Source of the DNA: a virus
Direction: 5' to 3' (one strand)
Length of the DNA: 64,000 nucleotides
Virus record (IMG/VR): IMGVR_UViG_3300017963_000217
Location: 35,387 to 99,386 of that record
The position numbers and the translations under genes are program-made. The notes beneath the pieces were generated by a model. It worked only from the letters and a program-made list of their open reading frames with translations. It was not told the DNA's origin and did no database searches. Shown piece after piece: positions 1 through 8,401 of the stretch. The stretch's first letter is position 1, and every line of letters starts with the position of its first letter.

Positions 1-1
1 G

Positions 2-1276
2 CTATCAGCTAGAAAGAAAATATGGTCAAAGGGGTTTATGCCTATAGCGTATACCGTGCTAAATCCAACACTAGTTGATATAGAAGGTAGTTTATTATTT
101 AATAATACTAAAGTAACGCTTAAACCTTCAGAGGAATTGGTTAAATTAACAAAAAAGGCGCCTACTGAACTTACTGATGACGAAAAGACTTTAATTAAAT
201 TGTTACCCAGTGATTTCAAAGAGAAAGTTAAATCTGGCAAAGGCATAGAACTCGACCCCATGTATGTAGGCGAGGTAGATTATAGAAAACAGCCTTATGA
301 AAGATATGCTAGACCTAGAGGCATAAAAGTTTTTGATGCTTTGGAATACAAAAAATCCTTGCGCCAGGCGGACCTTAGTACTTTGGACGGCATCACTAAT
401 TACATATTAAAAGTAACTATAGGTAATGATGAATATCCCGTTACTAGTCAGTCAGAATTGCAGACTATAGCGTCTTTATTTAATTCTACTACTTCTAAAT
501 CATTTGATGTAGTATGGAATCATACACTACAAATAGAAAAAATAGTAGCGCCCGAAATTGAAGCCGTGCTTGGGCAAGATAAATATAAGCAGGTTAATGA
601 AGATATAACCGGTGGTTTAGCCATGTCTAGAGGTTTTATAGATGGCGTGACCAACCTTAATACCGGAGAGGCAAATCTTGTAACCAAAACTGTTCTAGAA
701 GAGATTAATTATGCTAGGCGGCAAGTAGAACGTTGGATATATAATGAATACAGACAGATAGCGGAGGCAATGGGTTTTGACAGGTTTCCTAGAGTTAGAT
801 GGGATAACACTATATTAAGAGACATTATATTGTATATGAGTACTATTTCAGCCCTTGTAGACCGCAGAATGCTCTCATATGAGACTGCTCTTGAGCAGCT
901 AGGCTTTGATTATGAAAATGAATTTGGTAATATGAAAAATGAATTACCGTCTGTTTTGGAGGGTATTTTGGGCATTGTTGGAAGCCCTTTTCAACAAAAA
1001 GGATCTGGGATTCAAAATGTTCAGAGAGCCCCTATTGGAACACCATCTAATGGCAGACCAAGGGGACAAGTACCAAAAACTAAACAACCAAGTACTAAGC
1101 CACAAACAAAAACTAAAGTACCTAATCAGGCGCCGAGTCAACAACCAGGTCCGAGCCCGGCAGCTGCATCTACCGATATTAGGTATGTTATGCAATATGC
1201 TGCCGAAGTAATGGATAATGATCAGTTTTTGGAGTTTTTGCAAGGATTTATAGAATCATATAGAACCACTGAGTAA
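2..1276 (+). CDS. Portal protein, C-terminal part (partial at window edge)
   Basis: The reading frame is open from the first bases of the window, so the gene starts upstream; an internal ATG at 38 is not a convincing start because no ribosome binding site precedes it and the frame continues through it. The visible 420 or so residues contain a portal-like C-terminal half, with YNEYRQIAEAMGF, PRVRW and an ending of the type 'ALVDRRMLSYETALEQLGFDY', where a helix is followed by a 'made early, binds late' Gly-Phe-Asp motif. Portal proteins form the dodecameric DNA channel at one capsid vertex. The last 80 residues are Pro/Gln/Lys-rich and probably disordered, then a short helix ends the protein. 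The context (protease, scaffold and capsid protein follow) fits. I assign portal from motif style and synteny, not from a search. Confidence 0.72.
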   Translation, partial: LSARKKIWSKGFMPIAYTVLNPTLVDIEGSLLFNNTKVTLKPSEELVKLTKKAPTELTDDEKTLIKLLPSDFKEKVKSGKGIELDPMYVGEVDYRKQPYERYARPRGIKVFDALEYKKSLRQADLSTLDGITNYILKVTIGNDEYPVTSQSELQTIASLFNSTTSKSFDVVWNHTLQIEKIVAPEIEAVLGQDKYKQVNEDITGGLAMSRGFIDGVTNLNTGEANLVTKTVLEEINYARRQVERWIYNEYRQIAEAMGFDRFPRVRWDNTILRDIILYMSTISALVDRRMLSYETALEQLGFDYENEFGNMKNELPSVLEGILGIVGSPFQQKGSGIQNVQRAPIGTPSNGRPRGQVPKTKQPSTKPQTKTKVPNQAPSQQPGPSPAAASTDIRYVMQYAAEVMDNDQFLEFLQGFIESYRTTE

Positions 1277-1280
1277 TACT

Positions 1281-2021
1281 ATGGAATGTTTTGGAATAAT
1301 TTATAAATCTACTAATAAAATAAATAATAAGTCTTATGTTGGCCAGACAATATGTGCATTTAATGTTAGAAAATTACAACATATTAATGATTCAGCGGCT
1401 AATAGGGATAACATTTATTTTCATAATGCAATTAGAAAATATGGGCCTACTAATTTTGAATGGGAAATACTTAAACGTTGTTATTCTAGAGAAGAATTAG
1501 ATGCTGAGGAAAAAAGATTTATAATAAAATATAAAACTTTAGAAAATGGATATAATCTAACCACTGGTGGTGCTGGAATGAGTAATTATTCAGTTACGGA
1601 AGAGCATAGACGTAATTTGTCCGTATCACATAAAGGTTATAAACATACGGAAGAACAAAAGAAGAAAATTTCTAAAGCATTAAGAAATAGATATTGCTCA
1701 GAGGAAACAAGAAAAAAATTATCGATATCTAAGATGGGCAGTAATAATCCCATGTGTGGCAAATTTGGAAATACAAATCCCTTTTATAAAGGAAAGTTTT
1801 CGACAGAAGTTATAGAAAAAATAAGAGATTCTAATAGTTTGTATTGGGAAGTGACTTTTCCAAACGGTGATAAACAAATAATAAAAAATTTAAGTAGATT
1901 TTGTAGGGAACATAATTTAAGTAAAGGAGTTATGGGTCTTGTTTCAAAAGGATGTAGGGCACACCATAAATTATATAGATGTAAAAAATTAGGTAAGAAT
2001 TTACCGAATGTAAATTTATAG
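1281..2021 (+). CDS. GIY-YIG homing endonuclease (free-standing)
   Basis: The N-terminus has a GIY-YIG nuclease core: FGIIYKSTNKINNKSYVGQT carries the GIY and the YIG-equivalent (YVG), followed by a conserved Arg-rich helix (NVRKLQH) and by EEKRFI and NGYNLTTGG, all typical of phage Seg-like enzymes. Downstream are NUMOD3-like DNA-binding repeats (KGYKHTEEQKKKISKA; MGSNNPMCGK) and a C-terminal segment with a helix-turn-helix look (FCREHNLSKGVM). It starts four bases after the portal stop without a good ribosome binding site, so translation is probably coupled to the portal gene. It is more AT-rich than its neighbours, and separates portal from protease, genes that are normally adjacent. It is not inside an intron, since no gene is interrupted. 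Such enzymes cut homologous alleles and spread by repair. Confidence 0.88.
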   Translation: MECFGIIYKSTNKINNKSYVGQTICAFNVRKLQHINDSAANRDNIYFHNAIRKYGPTNFEWEILKRCYSREELDAEEKRFIIKYKTLENGYNLTTGGAGMSNYSVTEEHRRNLSVSHKGYKHTEEQKKKISKALRNRYCSEETRKKLSISKMGSNNPMCGKFGNTNPFYKGKFSTEVIEKIRDSNSLYWEVTFPNGDKQIIKNLSRFCREHNLSKGVMGLVSKGCRAHHKLYRCKKLGKNLPNVNL

Positions 2022-2104
2022 TGAGGGCAGATAGTTATAATAAACTAACCGCTCTTATTATAGAGGGCTTTATATTTTTGTTTGGGAAGGGGAGGTATAT
2101 AGTA

Positions 2105-3223
2105 GTGGAACATGAATATAAATTTGATCCTGTAACTATAGAGGCGCAGATAGAACTTTTTGAAGGCACTGATGCTCTTAAAAAAGAGGTTGCCTCTATT
2201 GTAAATTTTCCTGAGAATAAGACACCAGATGTGTTGTTTTTTTCGGGTATTTTTGTGTCATCTGGGGCCAACCTAAATGATGCTTTTTTTATGCCCACCG
2301 AAATGGTTAAGGCATATAATACAATAGATAACAAAGCATTGGATATAGAGCATGAAGAGACGGAGATAGTAGGGCATATATATTCCAGTGCTTTTATTGA
2401 TAGATCTGGAAATAAGCTTAGTATAGAAAAATTAAAAGATATGAGTCCGGCAGAACTTGACAGAATGGATTTGGATGTGATGATTGCTGGTATTATATAT
2501 AAGAGCAGGTTTCCAGAGCTGGCAGAAGAAGTAAAAAACAATAAATGGAAACTATCTATGGAAACATATTTTTCAAATTATGACGTAAAAGTGGGTAATC
2601 TGATATTATCACGACAGGAAGCTGAAGCAATGGGATTGGCTTCAGATGATGTGTTAGGACGAGTAGCAAAGATTCTTAAAAAGGGAAAGGAAATAGCAAA
2701 GGGACAGGTAACTAGAGTATTAAGAAACCTGTTGTTTTCAGGATGTGGGCTTGTAAAAAATCCTGCCAACCCCAGATCCTTGATATTGGAAACAGCCAAA
2801 AAGAAGGGGGAAGAGGTTATGGTTGTAGAACTTGAACCTATAGAAACCGAATTAAAAGATAAGGACAAGGAAGATGCCGAAGCTATTGTGACGTCACCAG
2901 CAGCTACGGCCCCGAGCCCTGACGCATACGATGTTCGTACACAAACATCTCCTGGAATTTGTGTAAATTATAAAAGAAGAGTTATTGATGCTACGTTCGA
3001 AGGACCGGATGCAAAGGTTTTACATGAGGACTGGTGTACTCTTTACGATATGGCGTGCACGTCACCGTCAAGAGGAGCAGATCATCCCGAATGTATCAGG
3101 CAGGTAGTTGTATCCAAGACTGGATCGTACACTAAGTATAAACTATCAGATTTAGAGGCCATGGATAGACGAGGCAATCTATTGGCTACTCTGATAGAAG
3201 TTTTGAATAAATCGAGGAGGTAA
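2105..3223 (+). CDS. Putative prohead (capsid maturation) serine protease
   Basis: Prohead proteases digest the scaffold and trim head proteins before DNA packaging. The candidate catalytic pair is His83 in DIEHEE and Ser151 in KLSMETYF; the order His then Ser, a following beta-rich segment and 'CGLVKNPANP' match herpesvirus-like prohead proteases. I chose GTG 2105 because GGAGG at 2091-2095 sits nine bases before it; an upstream in-frame GTG at 2021 overlaps the endonuclease stop but has no ribosome binding site. Residues after about 240 are a charged linker (LKDKDKEDAEA) and a Cys-containing C-terminal domain (CVNYKRR, DWCTLYDMACTS, HPECIRQ) of unknown role that may be cleaved off. The location next to portal and scaffold supports the call; the third catalytic residue is not identified. 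Confidence 0.62.
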   Translation: MEHEYKFDPVTIEAQIELFEGTDALKKEVASIVNFPENKTPDVLFFSGIFVSSGANLNDAFFMPTEMVKAYNTIDNKALDIEHEETEIVGHIYSSAFIDRSGNKLSIEKLKDMSPAELDRMDLDVMIAGIIYKSRFPELAEEVKNNKWKLSMETYFSNYDVKVGNLILSRQEAEAMGLASDDVLGRVAKILKKGKEIAKGQVTRVLRNLLFSGCGLVKNPANPRSLILETAKKKGEEVMVVELEPIETELKDKDKEDAEAIVTSPAATAPSPDAYDVRTQTSPGICVNYKRRVIDATFEGPDAKVLHEDWCTLYDMACTSPSRGADHPECIRQVVVSKTGSYTKYKLSDLEAMDRRGNLLATLIEVLNKSRR

Positions 3224-3229
3224 TCGCTC

Positions 3230-3646
3230 ATGCCACAAGCACAAACTGGAAAAACTAAGAGTGTACCCAAGGTAGTTAGGGTGAATGCTTCAGATGGTGA
3301 AGCTGTTCTGTTCAGAAATCTTGGGAATGGACGTAGACTCCCATTTATTTGGGCAGATACGTTTACATTGGCATCCGGTACCACAGAAACAGTGGTATCC
3401 AGCGGTGTTTCGTTTCATGACTATGATGTATCGGGTGGCATCATTACTTTTAGTCCTATGTCATCCGGTGGCGCTGCTCTGACCACTTACATTGATAAGA
3501 ATACTACAACTAATGTAGTAAAATTAGTGGCTACTAGCGCGCCCAGTGAAGATTGTGATTTTGACATTATGTTCATGTTGGGTGTTGGGTATAACTTTGA
3601 CAGTACACACACCAATCAAATTTGGCGTAGATATTATAGTAATTAA
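3230..3646 (+). CDS. Small structural protein, capsid-decoration-like (hypothetical)
   Basis: This is a 138-residue beta-rich protein with no membrane segment. Its centre (ADTFTLASGTTETVVSSGV, then VSGGIITFSPM) resembles small beta-sandwich domains used by phages for capsid decoration or head fibres, but I do not recognise a specific family. A GAGGAGG ribosome binding site precedes the ATG, and the gene sits six bases after the protease, within the head operon between protease and scaffold. The Tyr/Trp-rich C-terminus (IWRRYYSN) suggests a buried assembly surface. Function is inferred only from position. Confidence 0.5.
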   Translation: MPQAQTGKTKSVPKVVRVNASDGEAVLFRNLGNGRRLPFIWADTFTLASGTTETVVSSGVSFHDYDVSGGIITFSPMSSGGAALTTYIDKNTTTNVVKLVATSAPSEDCDFDIMFMLGVGYNFDSTHTNQIWRRYYSN

Positions 3647-3744
3647 TTTTTACGTAGGAATTGGGACGAGGAAATGGTTGATTTAAAGTTTTAAACGAGG
3701 TTGGTTTGCTGATTAACTTAAACTAAGTTTAGGAGGGTTTTTTC

Positions 3745-4587
3745 ATGACCGACAAATTAACTCAAGATGTACATGCTATAGTCGATAGCATCTTTAAGCA
3801 GAAAGAAGAAGACGCTATGAGAAAAGAAACAGAAGAAGCTCTCAATAAGTCTGCTGAAATAATTAATAAGCTTGATGAGTCCTTAGAGGCAAAGGGCCAA
3901 GAGCTTTCTAATTTAGAGGCTAAGAATGGGGAGTTGGAATTTACTATTTCTGAGCTTTCTGCTAAAACCAAAGAGCTAGAAGAGAATCTTGAGAACGCAA
4001 AGTCTGACTTTGAGGCCAAGGAAAAAGAGCTTACTGAGCAATTAGAGGCGGCTCAGTCCGAGCTAGAAGAAATTAAAAAGCAGCAACTTGCGAAAGCAAG
4101 ATTTGATGAACTTGCTAGTGATGGTGTGGCTGCTATTAATGAGCAGGCCATTGAGGATCAGATGAACAAGATTCGAGATATGAGTGATGAAGAATTTGAA
4201 TTGTATAAAACTGATAGGCTTGAACTTCGTAAGTCTATCATAGCTGAGCTAGAGTCGTCATCCAGTACTGATACAGAGGAGAACGAAAATAGCGAGTCAG
4301 AAGTTGCCACAGAGGAAGAAACTAATGAAGAAGAATCTGCTTCCGAAGAAGAAACTTCAGAGGAAGAGACCGCTGAAGAAGAAACTTCAGAAGAAGCTTC
4401 AGAAGAGGACACCGAAGTGGAGTTAGAAGATGAGGAGGAGGCTGCTGCCGAATCTGAAGATTCGATTGATCCGATGAAAGCTGTTTCAGCTATGCTAAAT
4501 CTAGAAGCTGATATTAGTTCTAATATTCTCAGTAAATACAAAGATTTAGGTAAAGCTTTGGCTGAGAATGTTAAGAATAGGAAGTAA
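3745..4587 (+). CDS. Putative scaffolding (head core) protein
   Basis: The 280-residue product is almost entirely helical and charged. Residues about 25-120 form a heptad-like coiled coil (KGQELSNLEAKNGELEFTI and onward). Residues about 170-240 are a Glu/Ser/Thr tract (repeated SEEET units). The last 40 residues form a short helical module ending in LAENVKNRK, the usual place for a basic capsid-binding helix in scaffolds. Scaffolding proteins nucleate the procapsid and are removed by the prohead protease, which is two genes upstream. A strong AGGAGGG ribosome binding site lies nine bases before the ATG. No sequence motif is diagnostic, so the call rests on composition and on the position protease - scaffold - capsid protein. 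Confidence 0.68.
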   Translation: MTDKLTQDVHAIVDSIFKQKEEDAMRKETEEALNKSAEIINKLDESLEAKGQELSNLEAKNGELEFTISELSAKTKELEENLENAKSDFEAKEKELTEQLEAAQSELEEIKKQQLAKARFDELASDGVAAINEQAIEDQMNKIRDMSDEEFELYKTDRLELRKSIIAELESSSSTDTEENENSESEVATEEETNEEESASEEETSEEETAEEETSEEASEEDTEVELEDEEEAAAESEDSIDPMKAVSAMLNLEADISSNILSKYKDLGKALAENVKNRK

Positions 4588-4621
4588 GTAATCGTAAAAT
4601 TTTGCAAGGAGGAAAGTTATT

Positions 4622-5191
4622 ATGTTTATTCCGAGACATCCCGTAGTAGAGAATCAATTCTGCCAGTTCTATGGCCAGACCACGGTTTCTGGTGGAGCAG
4701 GTGATGTTTTAGCATACGCAGGTTCCGTTTGCTATTTGGATGATAGCCAGACAGATGCCACAGTTAAAATTTATGTTGCTGATGAGAATAAGTACCCATT
4801 TGGGTTTTTGATGCAGAAGGTTAAAACTGGATATCATTCAATTCATCCGGCTGGGTTTATGATGCCTGGTGATCTCGGATCTTCCGATGTTATCGCACAG
4901 CCTAGCTACAACTCAAATGGACAGATTAACGGAAGTAAACCTGCGCCTGTTGGCGTTGCTCATCTTGGTATATGGGATACTATCCATTACTATGATACTT
5001 CAGCTATTAACGCTGGTGCAAGAATGCAGGTCCGTAAGAACAGTATGTCAGAACTTACTGATCTGGGCGCTGCTACTTATACCAATGCAACTGTAGTAGC
5101 TGTTGTTCTCAAGGGCGCAAGCGCTGCACAGGTTACTGCTAATGTTAATAACACCACACTTTATCCTATTAGGGTAAAGCTTTTAGTATAA
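4622..5191 (+). CDS. Putative capsid-associated structural protein (hypothetical)
   Basis: A 189-residue beta-rich protein beginning MFIPRHPVVENQ, lying directly upstream of the major capsid gene. Residues about 15-75 (GDVLAYAGSVCYLDDSQT, then KIYVADENKYPFGFLMQKV) look like the 'G-s-v-v-y-l' barrel repeats found in phage head decoration proteins and in C-terminal fibre domains elsewhere in this window. It ends in a hydrophobic strand (TLYPIRVKLLV). The ribosome binding site AAGGAGG is strong. Position between scaffold and capsid protein suggests a decoration or head-stabilising protein; I cannot name the family. Confidence 0.5.
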   Translation: MFIPRHPVVENQFCQFYGQTTVSGGAGDVLAYAGSVCYLDDSQTDATVKIYVADENKYPFGFLMQKVKTGYHSIHPAGFMMPGDLGSSDVIAQPSYNSNGQINGSKPAPVGVAHLGIWDTIHYYDTSAINAGARMQVRKNSMSELTDLGAATYTNATVVAVVLKGASAAQVTANVNNTTLYPIRVKLLV

Positions 5192-5207
5192 TATTTATAT
5201 TTAATTA

Positions 5208-5237
5208 TTGGATCAAAAGCACGTTTAGTGCATCCAA
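5208..5237 (+). promoter_or_regulatory. Hairpin in the leader of the major capsid gene
   Basis: TTGGAT (5208-5213) pairs with ATCCAA (5232-5237), and inside it GCAC (5219-5222) pairs with GTGC (5228-5231), leaving a five-base internal bulge and a five-base loop. It lies 28 bases before the capsid ATG and upstream of its GGAGG. There is no U tract, so it is more likely an mRNA-stabilising or processing structure than a terminator. A TATAAT lies at 5187-5192 at the end of the preceding gene but I see no matching -35 box. Confidence 0.4.
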
Positions 5238-5264
5238 AATTACTTGACGGAGGCGAGTTAAGTT

Positions 5265-5545
5265 ATGGACAAAAAAGAAATGAGAGAACTGTTTAGGGCA
5301 ACCGCTGCTATAAATACTCCTGAAGGCATCATGGCCTATAAGGCGTTTGCTGCTGCTCTGACAACTCCAATCCTTCAAGCAATAGAGAGAGATTCCATAA
5401 TGAGACAGCTTTTTGCTGTTGAAGAACTAGGTCCTGGAGCACAAGCTTCATATCCGGTCGCTGAGGATTTCGAGATCCCAGTTTGGGTATTACCAGGACT
5501 TGGCTATGTTGCCCAGAATTTTATAGAAGGTATCGGTGAAGAGGT
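5265..5545 (+). CDS. Major capsid protein, exon 1
   Basis: First exon of the HK97-fold major capsid protein, which forms the icosahedral shell. Joined to 6689-7478 it gives a 356-residue protein. Exon 1 holds the N-terminal helix (MDKKEMRELFRATAAINTPE), a short arm and the sequence AQNFIEGIGEEV that large phage capsid proteins of the SPO1/Twort type carry just before 'xVPTFxI'. Unspliced, the frame would add NCIAS and stop at 5562. The splice position after T5545 is set by P1 pairing: exon AAGAGGT (5539-5545) pairs with intron GCCTCTT (5556-5562), ending in the required U-G wobble. The joined codon reads GT|A (Val) and restores GEEVYVPTFSIDAS. Ribosome binding site GGAGG precedes the ATG. Confidence 0.88.
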
Positions 5546-6688
5546 TAACTGTATAGCCTCTTAATTTTGCTATATGCTGGAAAGCCCTAAAGGCTCTTTT
5601 ACTGCTATCGTAATAATAAGGAGTATGTAACAATGGGTAATCATGCAGGAAACTTTGATATTGCACATCTTAAATGGTTAGGTGGGTTGATAGATGCTGA
5701 CGGTTCTATAGGTATTTCTATAAATACTAGAAAAAACAATAAAATAGTTTATACACCGTGTATAGTAATAACCAACAGCAATGCCATAATGATAGAACGT
5801 GCACATAATATTCTTGATCAATACAAGATAAATCACCATATAAAGCCAAATGGTTCATGTAAAAACCTAACCATCTCTAGGCCAAATATAATAGATTTGT
5901 TTTGTAGACTAATGAACGGTTTAATTTTAGTAAAAAATAACGAGCTTAGACTTATACATCAATTTTGTTTAAAGCGAATAATTAATATAAATGAATCTGG
6001 ATGTAATTGGAAAGCTAATTATAACAAAGACGAAATAGATATAGTCTACGAGTTAAGATCATTGAATATGAGACATTATGGTAAATGCGAGGAATATGGG
6101 ATAGTAGACAATGAAGTAAGTGTAGATTTGTTGAACTGTTTTAGCCTAGAGTGGTTGGCTGGTTTTATAGACGGTGACGGTTGTTTTAGTATAAGTAAGA
6201 TAAAAAGACCTTCAGGAAAATATCAATATCAACCTTTGACTAGTATAGTAACTGGATCATTGATTGCTAAAAATATTATTTCTATTTATTTAGATAGATA
6301 TAATATTAACTATTATTTAAATAAATCAGTATCTGGACCCAATCATAAACCTAACTGCATTAAAAAGAAATTTGAATATGTCATTAGATCTCAGAAAGAT
6401 TGTATAAAAATTTACAATTTACTATCAAATAAGGTTGTTGGAAAGAAGCATAGATTGAAGTTATTATTTAACTTTTGTTCTAGTAGATTGAATCGTAAAA
6501 ACAAACCCTATTCTGATTTTGAGATATTTTTATATAAACAACTTAATGATGATATCAGAGGATCCTCAACGACTATATGCAAAACGTCGTATGACGAAGA
6601 GATAGTCTGAACTATATGGAGACATATAGAGGAGGCGCCGAAGAGCCCTCCCGCCCGAAAAAAGTCGGGTCATAAAAGTAACAGATTG
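5546..6688 (+). mobile_element. Group I intron (IA2-like) in the major capsid gene
   Basis: This 1143-base intervening sequence splits the capsid gene and contains an endonuclease gene. Ribozyme signs seen: P1 with exon 1 (U5545-G5556 wobble); a P3/P4-like TATGCTGGAAAGCCC segment at about 5572-5586; a P7-side AGATAGTCTGAAC at about 6601-6613; a hairpin CTATATG-GAGA-CATATAG just after it (P7.1-like); and the 3' end AGTAACAGATTG whose last base, G6688, is the omega-G. The intron in the tail tube gene has the same 3' part and the same final dodecamer, so the two are homologous. Removal restores an uninterrupted capsid frame. Both ends of the endonuclease frame overlap core segments. Confidence 0.9.
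5633..6610 (+). CDS. LAGLIDADG homing endonuclease of the capsid-gene intron
   Basis: A 325-residue single-chain enzyme with two LAGLIDADG helices: LKWLGGLIDADGSIG (catalytic Asp23) and LEWLAGFIDGDGCFSI (Asp182 region). The spacing of about 160 residues and total length are normal for monomeric two-motif enzymes, which cut intron-less alleles so that repair copies the intron in. AGGAG precedes the ATG. The first codons (ATGGGTAATCATGCAGG) resemble the P3'/P7 strand of group I ribozymes, and the stop lies within the ATAGTCTGAAC element, so coding sequence and ribozyme core overlap at both ends. Composition is more AT-rich than the capsid exons. Translation must occur from unspliced RNA or a separate transcript. 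Confidence 0.92.
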   Translation: MGNHAGNFDIAHLKWLGGLIDADGSIGISINTRKNNKIVYTPCIVITNSNAIMIERAHNILDQYKINHHIKPNGSCKNLTISRPNIIDLFCRLMNGLILVKNNELRLIHQFCLKRIININESGCNWKANYNKDEIDIVYELRSLNMRHYGKCEEYGIVDNEVSVDLLNCFSLEWLAGFIDGDGCFSISKIKRPSGKYQYQPLTSIVTGSLIAKNIISIYLDRYNINYYLNKSVSGPNHKPNCIKKKFEYVIRSQKDCIKIYNLLSNKVVGKKHRLKLLFNFCSSRLNRKNKPYSDFEIFLYKQLNDDIRGSSTTICKTSYDEEIV

Positions 6689-7478
6689 ATACGTACCTAC
6701 ATTTTCCATCGATGCATCGGGCGACTGGAAACTCACTTATGCTAGGGATTCGAGAGTGGATATTGCGGCAAGAGCTGCAGAGAAAGCTGCTAAAGCGATT
6801 GCTGATTACGAAGAGGAAAGTGGATGGAGAGTAATTCTACCCGCCGCTACTTCAAGATTCTTTGGAAAGGGACTGCTTGGCTCACGCCCAGCTCCTATTT
6901 ATGAGATTAACCCCGCATCTACTGGTGCTGGTTATCTTTCTAAAGAACTTCTCAACAAAATGATTGTTGGGTTCAAGAGAATTGGAAGAACTTTGACGGA
7001 TCTGTATGTTTCACCTGAAGATGCAGCTGACATCAGAGAATGGACCGACACAGATGTTGACCCAATGACGAGGCGTGAAATTTTCCAGGCTGCTGGAATG
7101 GGCAGTATTTGGAATGTCACCCTTCATGAGGTACAGCATCTTGGTGCCACGGGTCTGTATAATATTAATGGTAGTACTTCAGCTTATGGTAAGTTTATTG
7201 CTGACGGTAGTGAGCAGTATAATGCATACCAGCTGGATAACCCAAATGTTACATCAGCTGATGGTACAGTTTCTACTTTGGGGGAAACTCAGGTGCTTGG
7301 TTTTGACCTTGGCGTCAATGACTCACTTGTTATGCCTATCCGTAAGACCTACGAAGCTCATGATGATCCAACCCTACTTAGGGTCCAGAAAGCTGGATTC
7401 TTTGGCTGGGAGGAAATAGGATTTGCATGTCTTGATCCTCGTATGCTGGGTATGGGTATAATCGACAGGTCGTTATAA
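6689..7478 (+). CDS. Major capsid protein, exon 2
   Basis: Second exon, continuing as YVPTFSIDASGDWKLTYARD and then SRVDIAARAAEKAAKAIADY, EEESGWRVI and onward. The order 'W-x-Y-ARDSRVDI - ARA - YEExxGWR' is characteristic of the capsid proteins of large Gram-positive phages, with the E-loop before and the spine helix at this place. The later part includes the P-domain-like IGRTLTDLYVSPEDAADIREW, and the C-terminal VRVQ-type ending (LLRVQKAGFFGWEEIGFA). An in-frame GTG at 6756 would give a truncated protein and is not used once the intron is removed. The first base A6689 completes the Val codon begun in exon 1. Confidence 0.88.
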
Positions 7479-7491
7479 TATTGATATATAA

Positions 7492-7524
7492 CTAGTGCGC
7501 TTGTTAAACATGCGAGCGCACTGG
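7492..7524 (+). terminator. Strong hairpin after the major capsid gene
   Basis: AGTGCGCT (7494-7501) pairs perfectly with AGCGCACT (7515-7522), extended by a C-G and a T-G pair, around a 13-base loop. It begins 14 bases after the capsid stop. The sequence that follows (TCTATATACC) has no U run, so it is either a weak or factor-dependent terminator or a 3'-end stabiliser for capsid mRNA. Similar U-less hairpins follow other structural genes here (14711, 27146). Confidence 0.5.
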
Positions 7525-7546
7525 TCTATATACCTTGGAGATTAAA

Positions 7547-7891
7547 ATGACCTTTATGTTGGGAATAATAGCTACAATAATTTTAATAGAAGCTATAACT
7601 GGTATTATAAGTAAGTCAGAATTGTTTAGACCTTTAAGAGAATTTTTATTTGATAGAAGGGAAAACAAATTATTTGGATTTATGCACAGAATAATAGATT
7701 GCCCTTATTGCTTATCAGTATGGGTAGGCATGTTCTGTGGTGGTGTATTATATTTATACATAAATAATTTGCTCCCTTTTATTATTATGTGGATATTTAT
7801 ATCTTTAATTTTTCATAGATTGTCAAATGTATTACATTATATTATTGATAGAATTGATTCAAACCATGAAAGTTTGGACAAGGACACTTAA
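7547..7891 (+). CDS. DUF1360-like small membrane protein
   Basis: A 114-residue protein with an N-terminal hydrophobic helix (MLGIIATIILIEAITGII), a basic stretch, and a central CPYCLSVWVGMF motif followed by a second long hydrophobic region (YLYINNLLPFIIMWIFISLI). The C-x2-C-x-S-x-W-x-G signature next to membrane helices is that of DUF1360, a family common in phages of Gram-positive bacteria and of unknown role. I start at ATG 7547, seven bases after GGAG; a TTG at 7535 lies inside the ribosome binding site. It follows the capsid gene but is unlikely to be a capsid component; a membrane role during infection is possible. The two cysteines may bind metal or form a disulfide. Confidence 0.65.
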   Translation: MTFMLGIIATIILIEAITGIISKSELFRPLREFLFDRRENKLFGFMHRIIDCPYCLSVWVGMFCGGVLYLYINNLLPFIIMWIFISLIFHRLSNVLHYIIDRIDSNHESLDKDT

Positions 7892-7907
7892 ACGGAGGAC
7901 AAGGTAG

Positions 7908-8396
7908 ATGAAAGGATATGTAAGAAATAAAACAGCAGGGTGGCGACATGCCATGAAAAGGTCCGTTGGACCAGGACATAAAATACCTATGAACGAGTTG
8001 TTCGAACAGTATGGCGAAAAGCATGGACTTGAGCCAGGCAATGAGTTTGTGGAATGGCTTAAGAATGTTAAACTGAGAGACCGAGGTACTTGGGAGATTG
8101 TGACTGAGGATGATAATATCCAAGTTTCAGGGGGTAGTAAATCTGAGGAGAAGACAGTTGAACACAAGCCAGATAATAGAGGGTCTTCTTTAACAAGTCC
8201 ATTTGTTAAAAAAGCCATAGAAATAGATGAAATAGTTAATATGACGGTAAGAAATGCTAGAGTAGAATTGAAGAAAATAACTGACTTAAGATTATTGAGA
8301 CAAGCCTATGAACAAGCTAGACAACTAGCGCATAAAGATACGTTGTGCCAATATTTGAGAAGGCGTATACAAGAGTTAGAGCTTACTAGGAGGTAA
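7908..8396 (+). CDS. Hypothetical basic protein
   Basis: A 162-residue protein not recognised. Residues 1-65 are compact and basic (VRNKTAGWRHAMKRSVGPG, then NELFEQYGEKHGLEPGNEFV), with the pattern of a small helical domain seen next to capsid genes in large phages. A polar, probably disordered linker (SGGSKSEEKTVEHK) leads to a second helical segment rich in Arg and Lys (VRNARVELKKITDLRLLRQA and onward to LELTRR). The ribosome binding site is GGAGGA. Position in the head operon suggests a minor head or head-assembly protein. Confidence 0.45.
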   Translation: MKGYVRNKTAGWRHAMKRSVGPGHKIPMNELFEQYGEKHGLEPGNEFVEWLKNVKLRDRGTWEIVTEDDNIQVSGGSKSEEKTVEHKPDNRGSSLTSPFVKKAIEIDEIVNMTVRNARVELKKITDLRLLRQAYEQARQLAHKDTLCQYLRRRIQELELTRR

Positions 8397-8401
8397 ATCG
8401 T

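Noticed and set aside
939-1211. Small + strand frame inside the portal gene
   Set aside because: It overlaps the portal C-terminus in another frame, with low-complexity Gln/Lys content and no ribosome binding site.
2021-2104. Upstream GTG start for the prohead protease overlapping the endonuclease stop
   Set aside because: No ribosome binding site there; GGAGG at 2091 with nine-base spacing points to GTG 2105. The extension is hydrophobic and lies next to the inserted endonuclease.
5187-5192. TATAAT as a promoter for the capsid gene
   Set aside because: No acceptable -35 element lies 16-18 bases upstream, and such AT-rich hexamers are expected by chance in this sequence.
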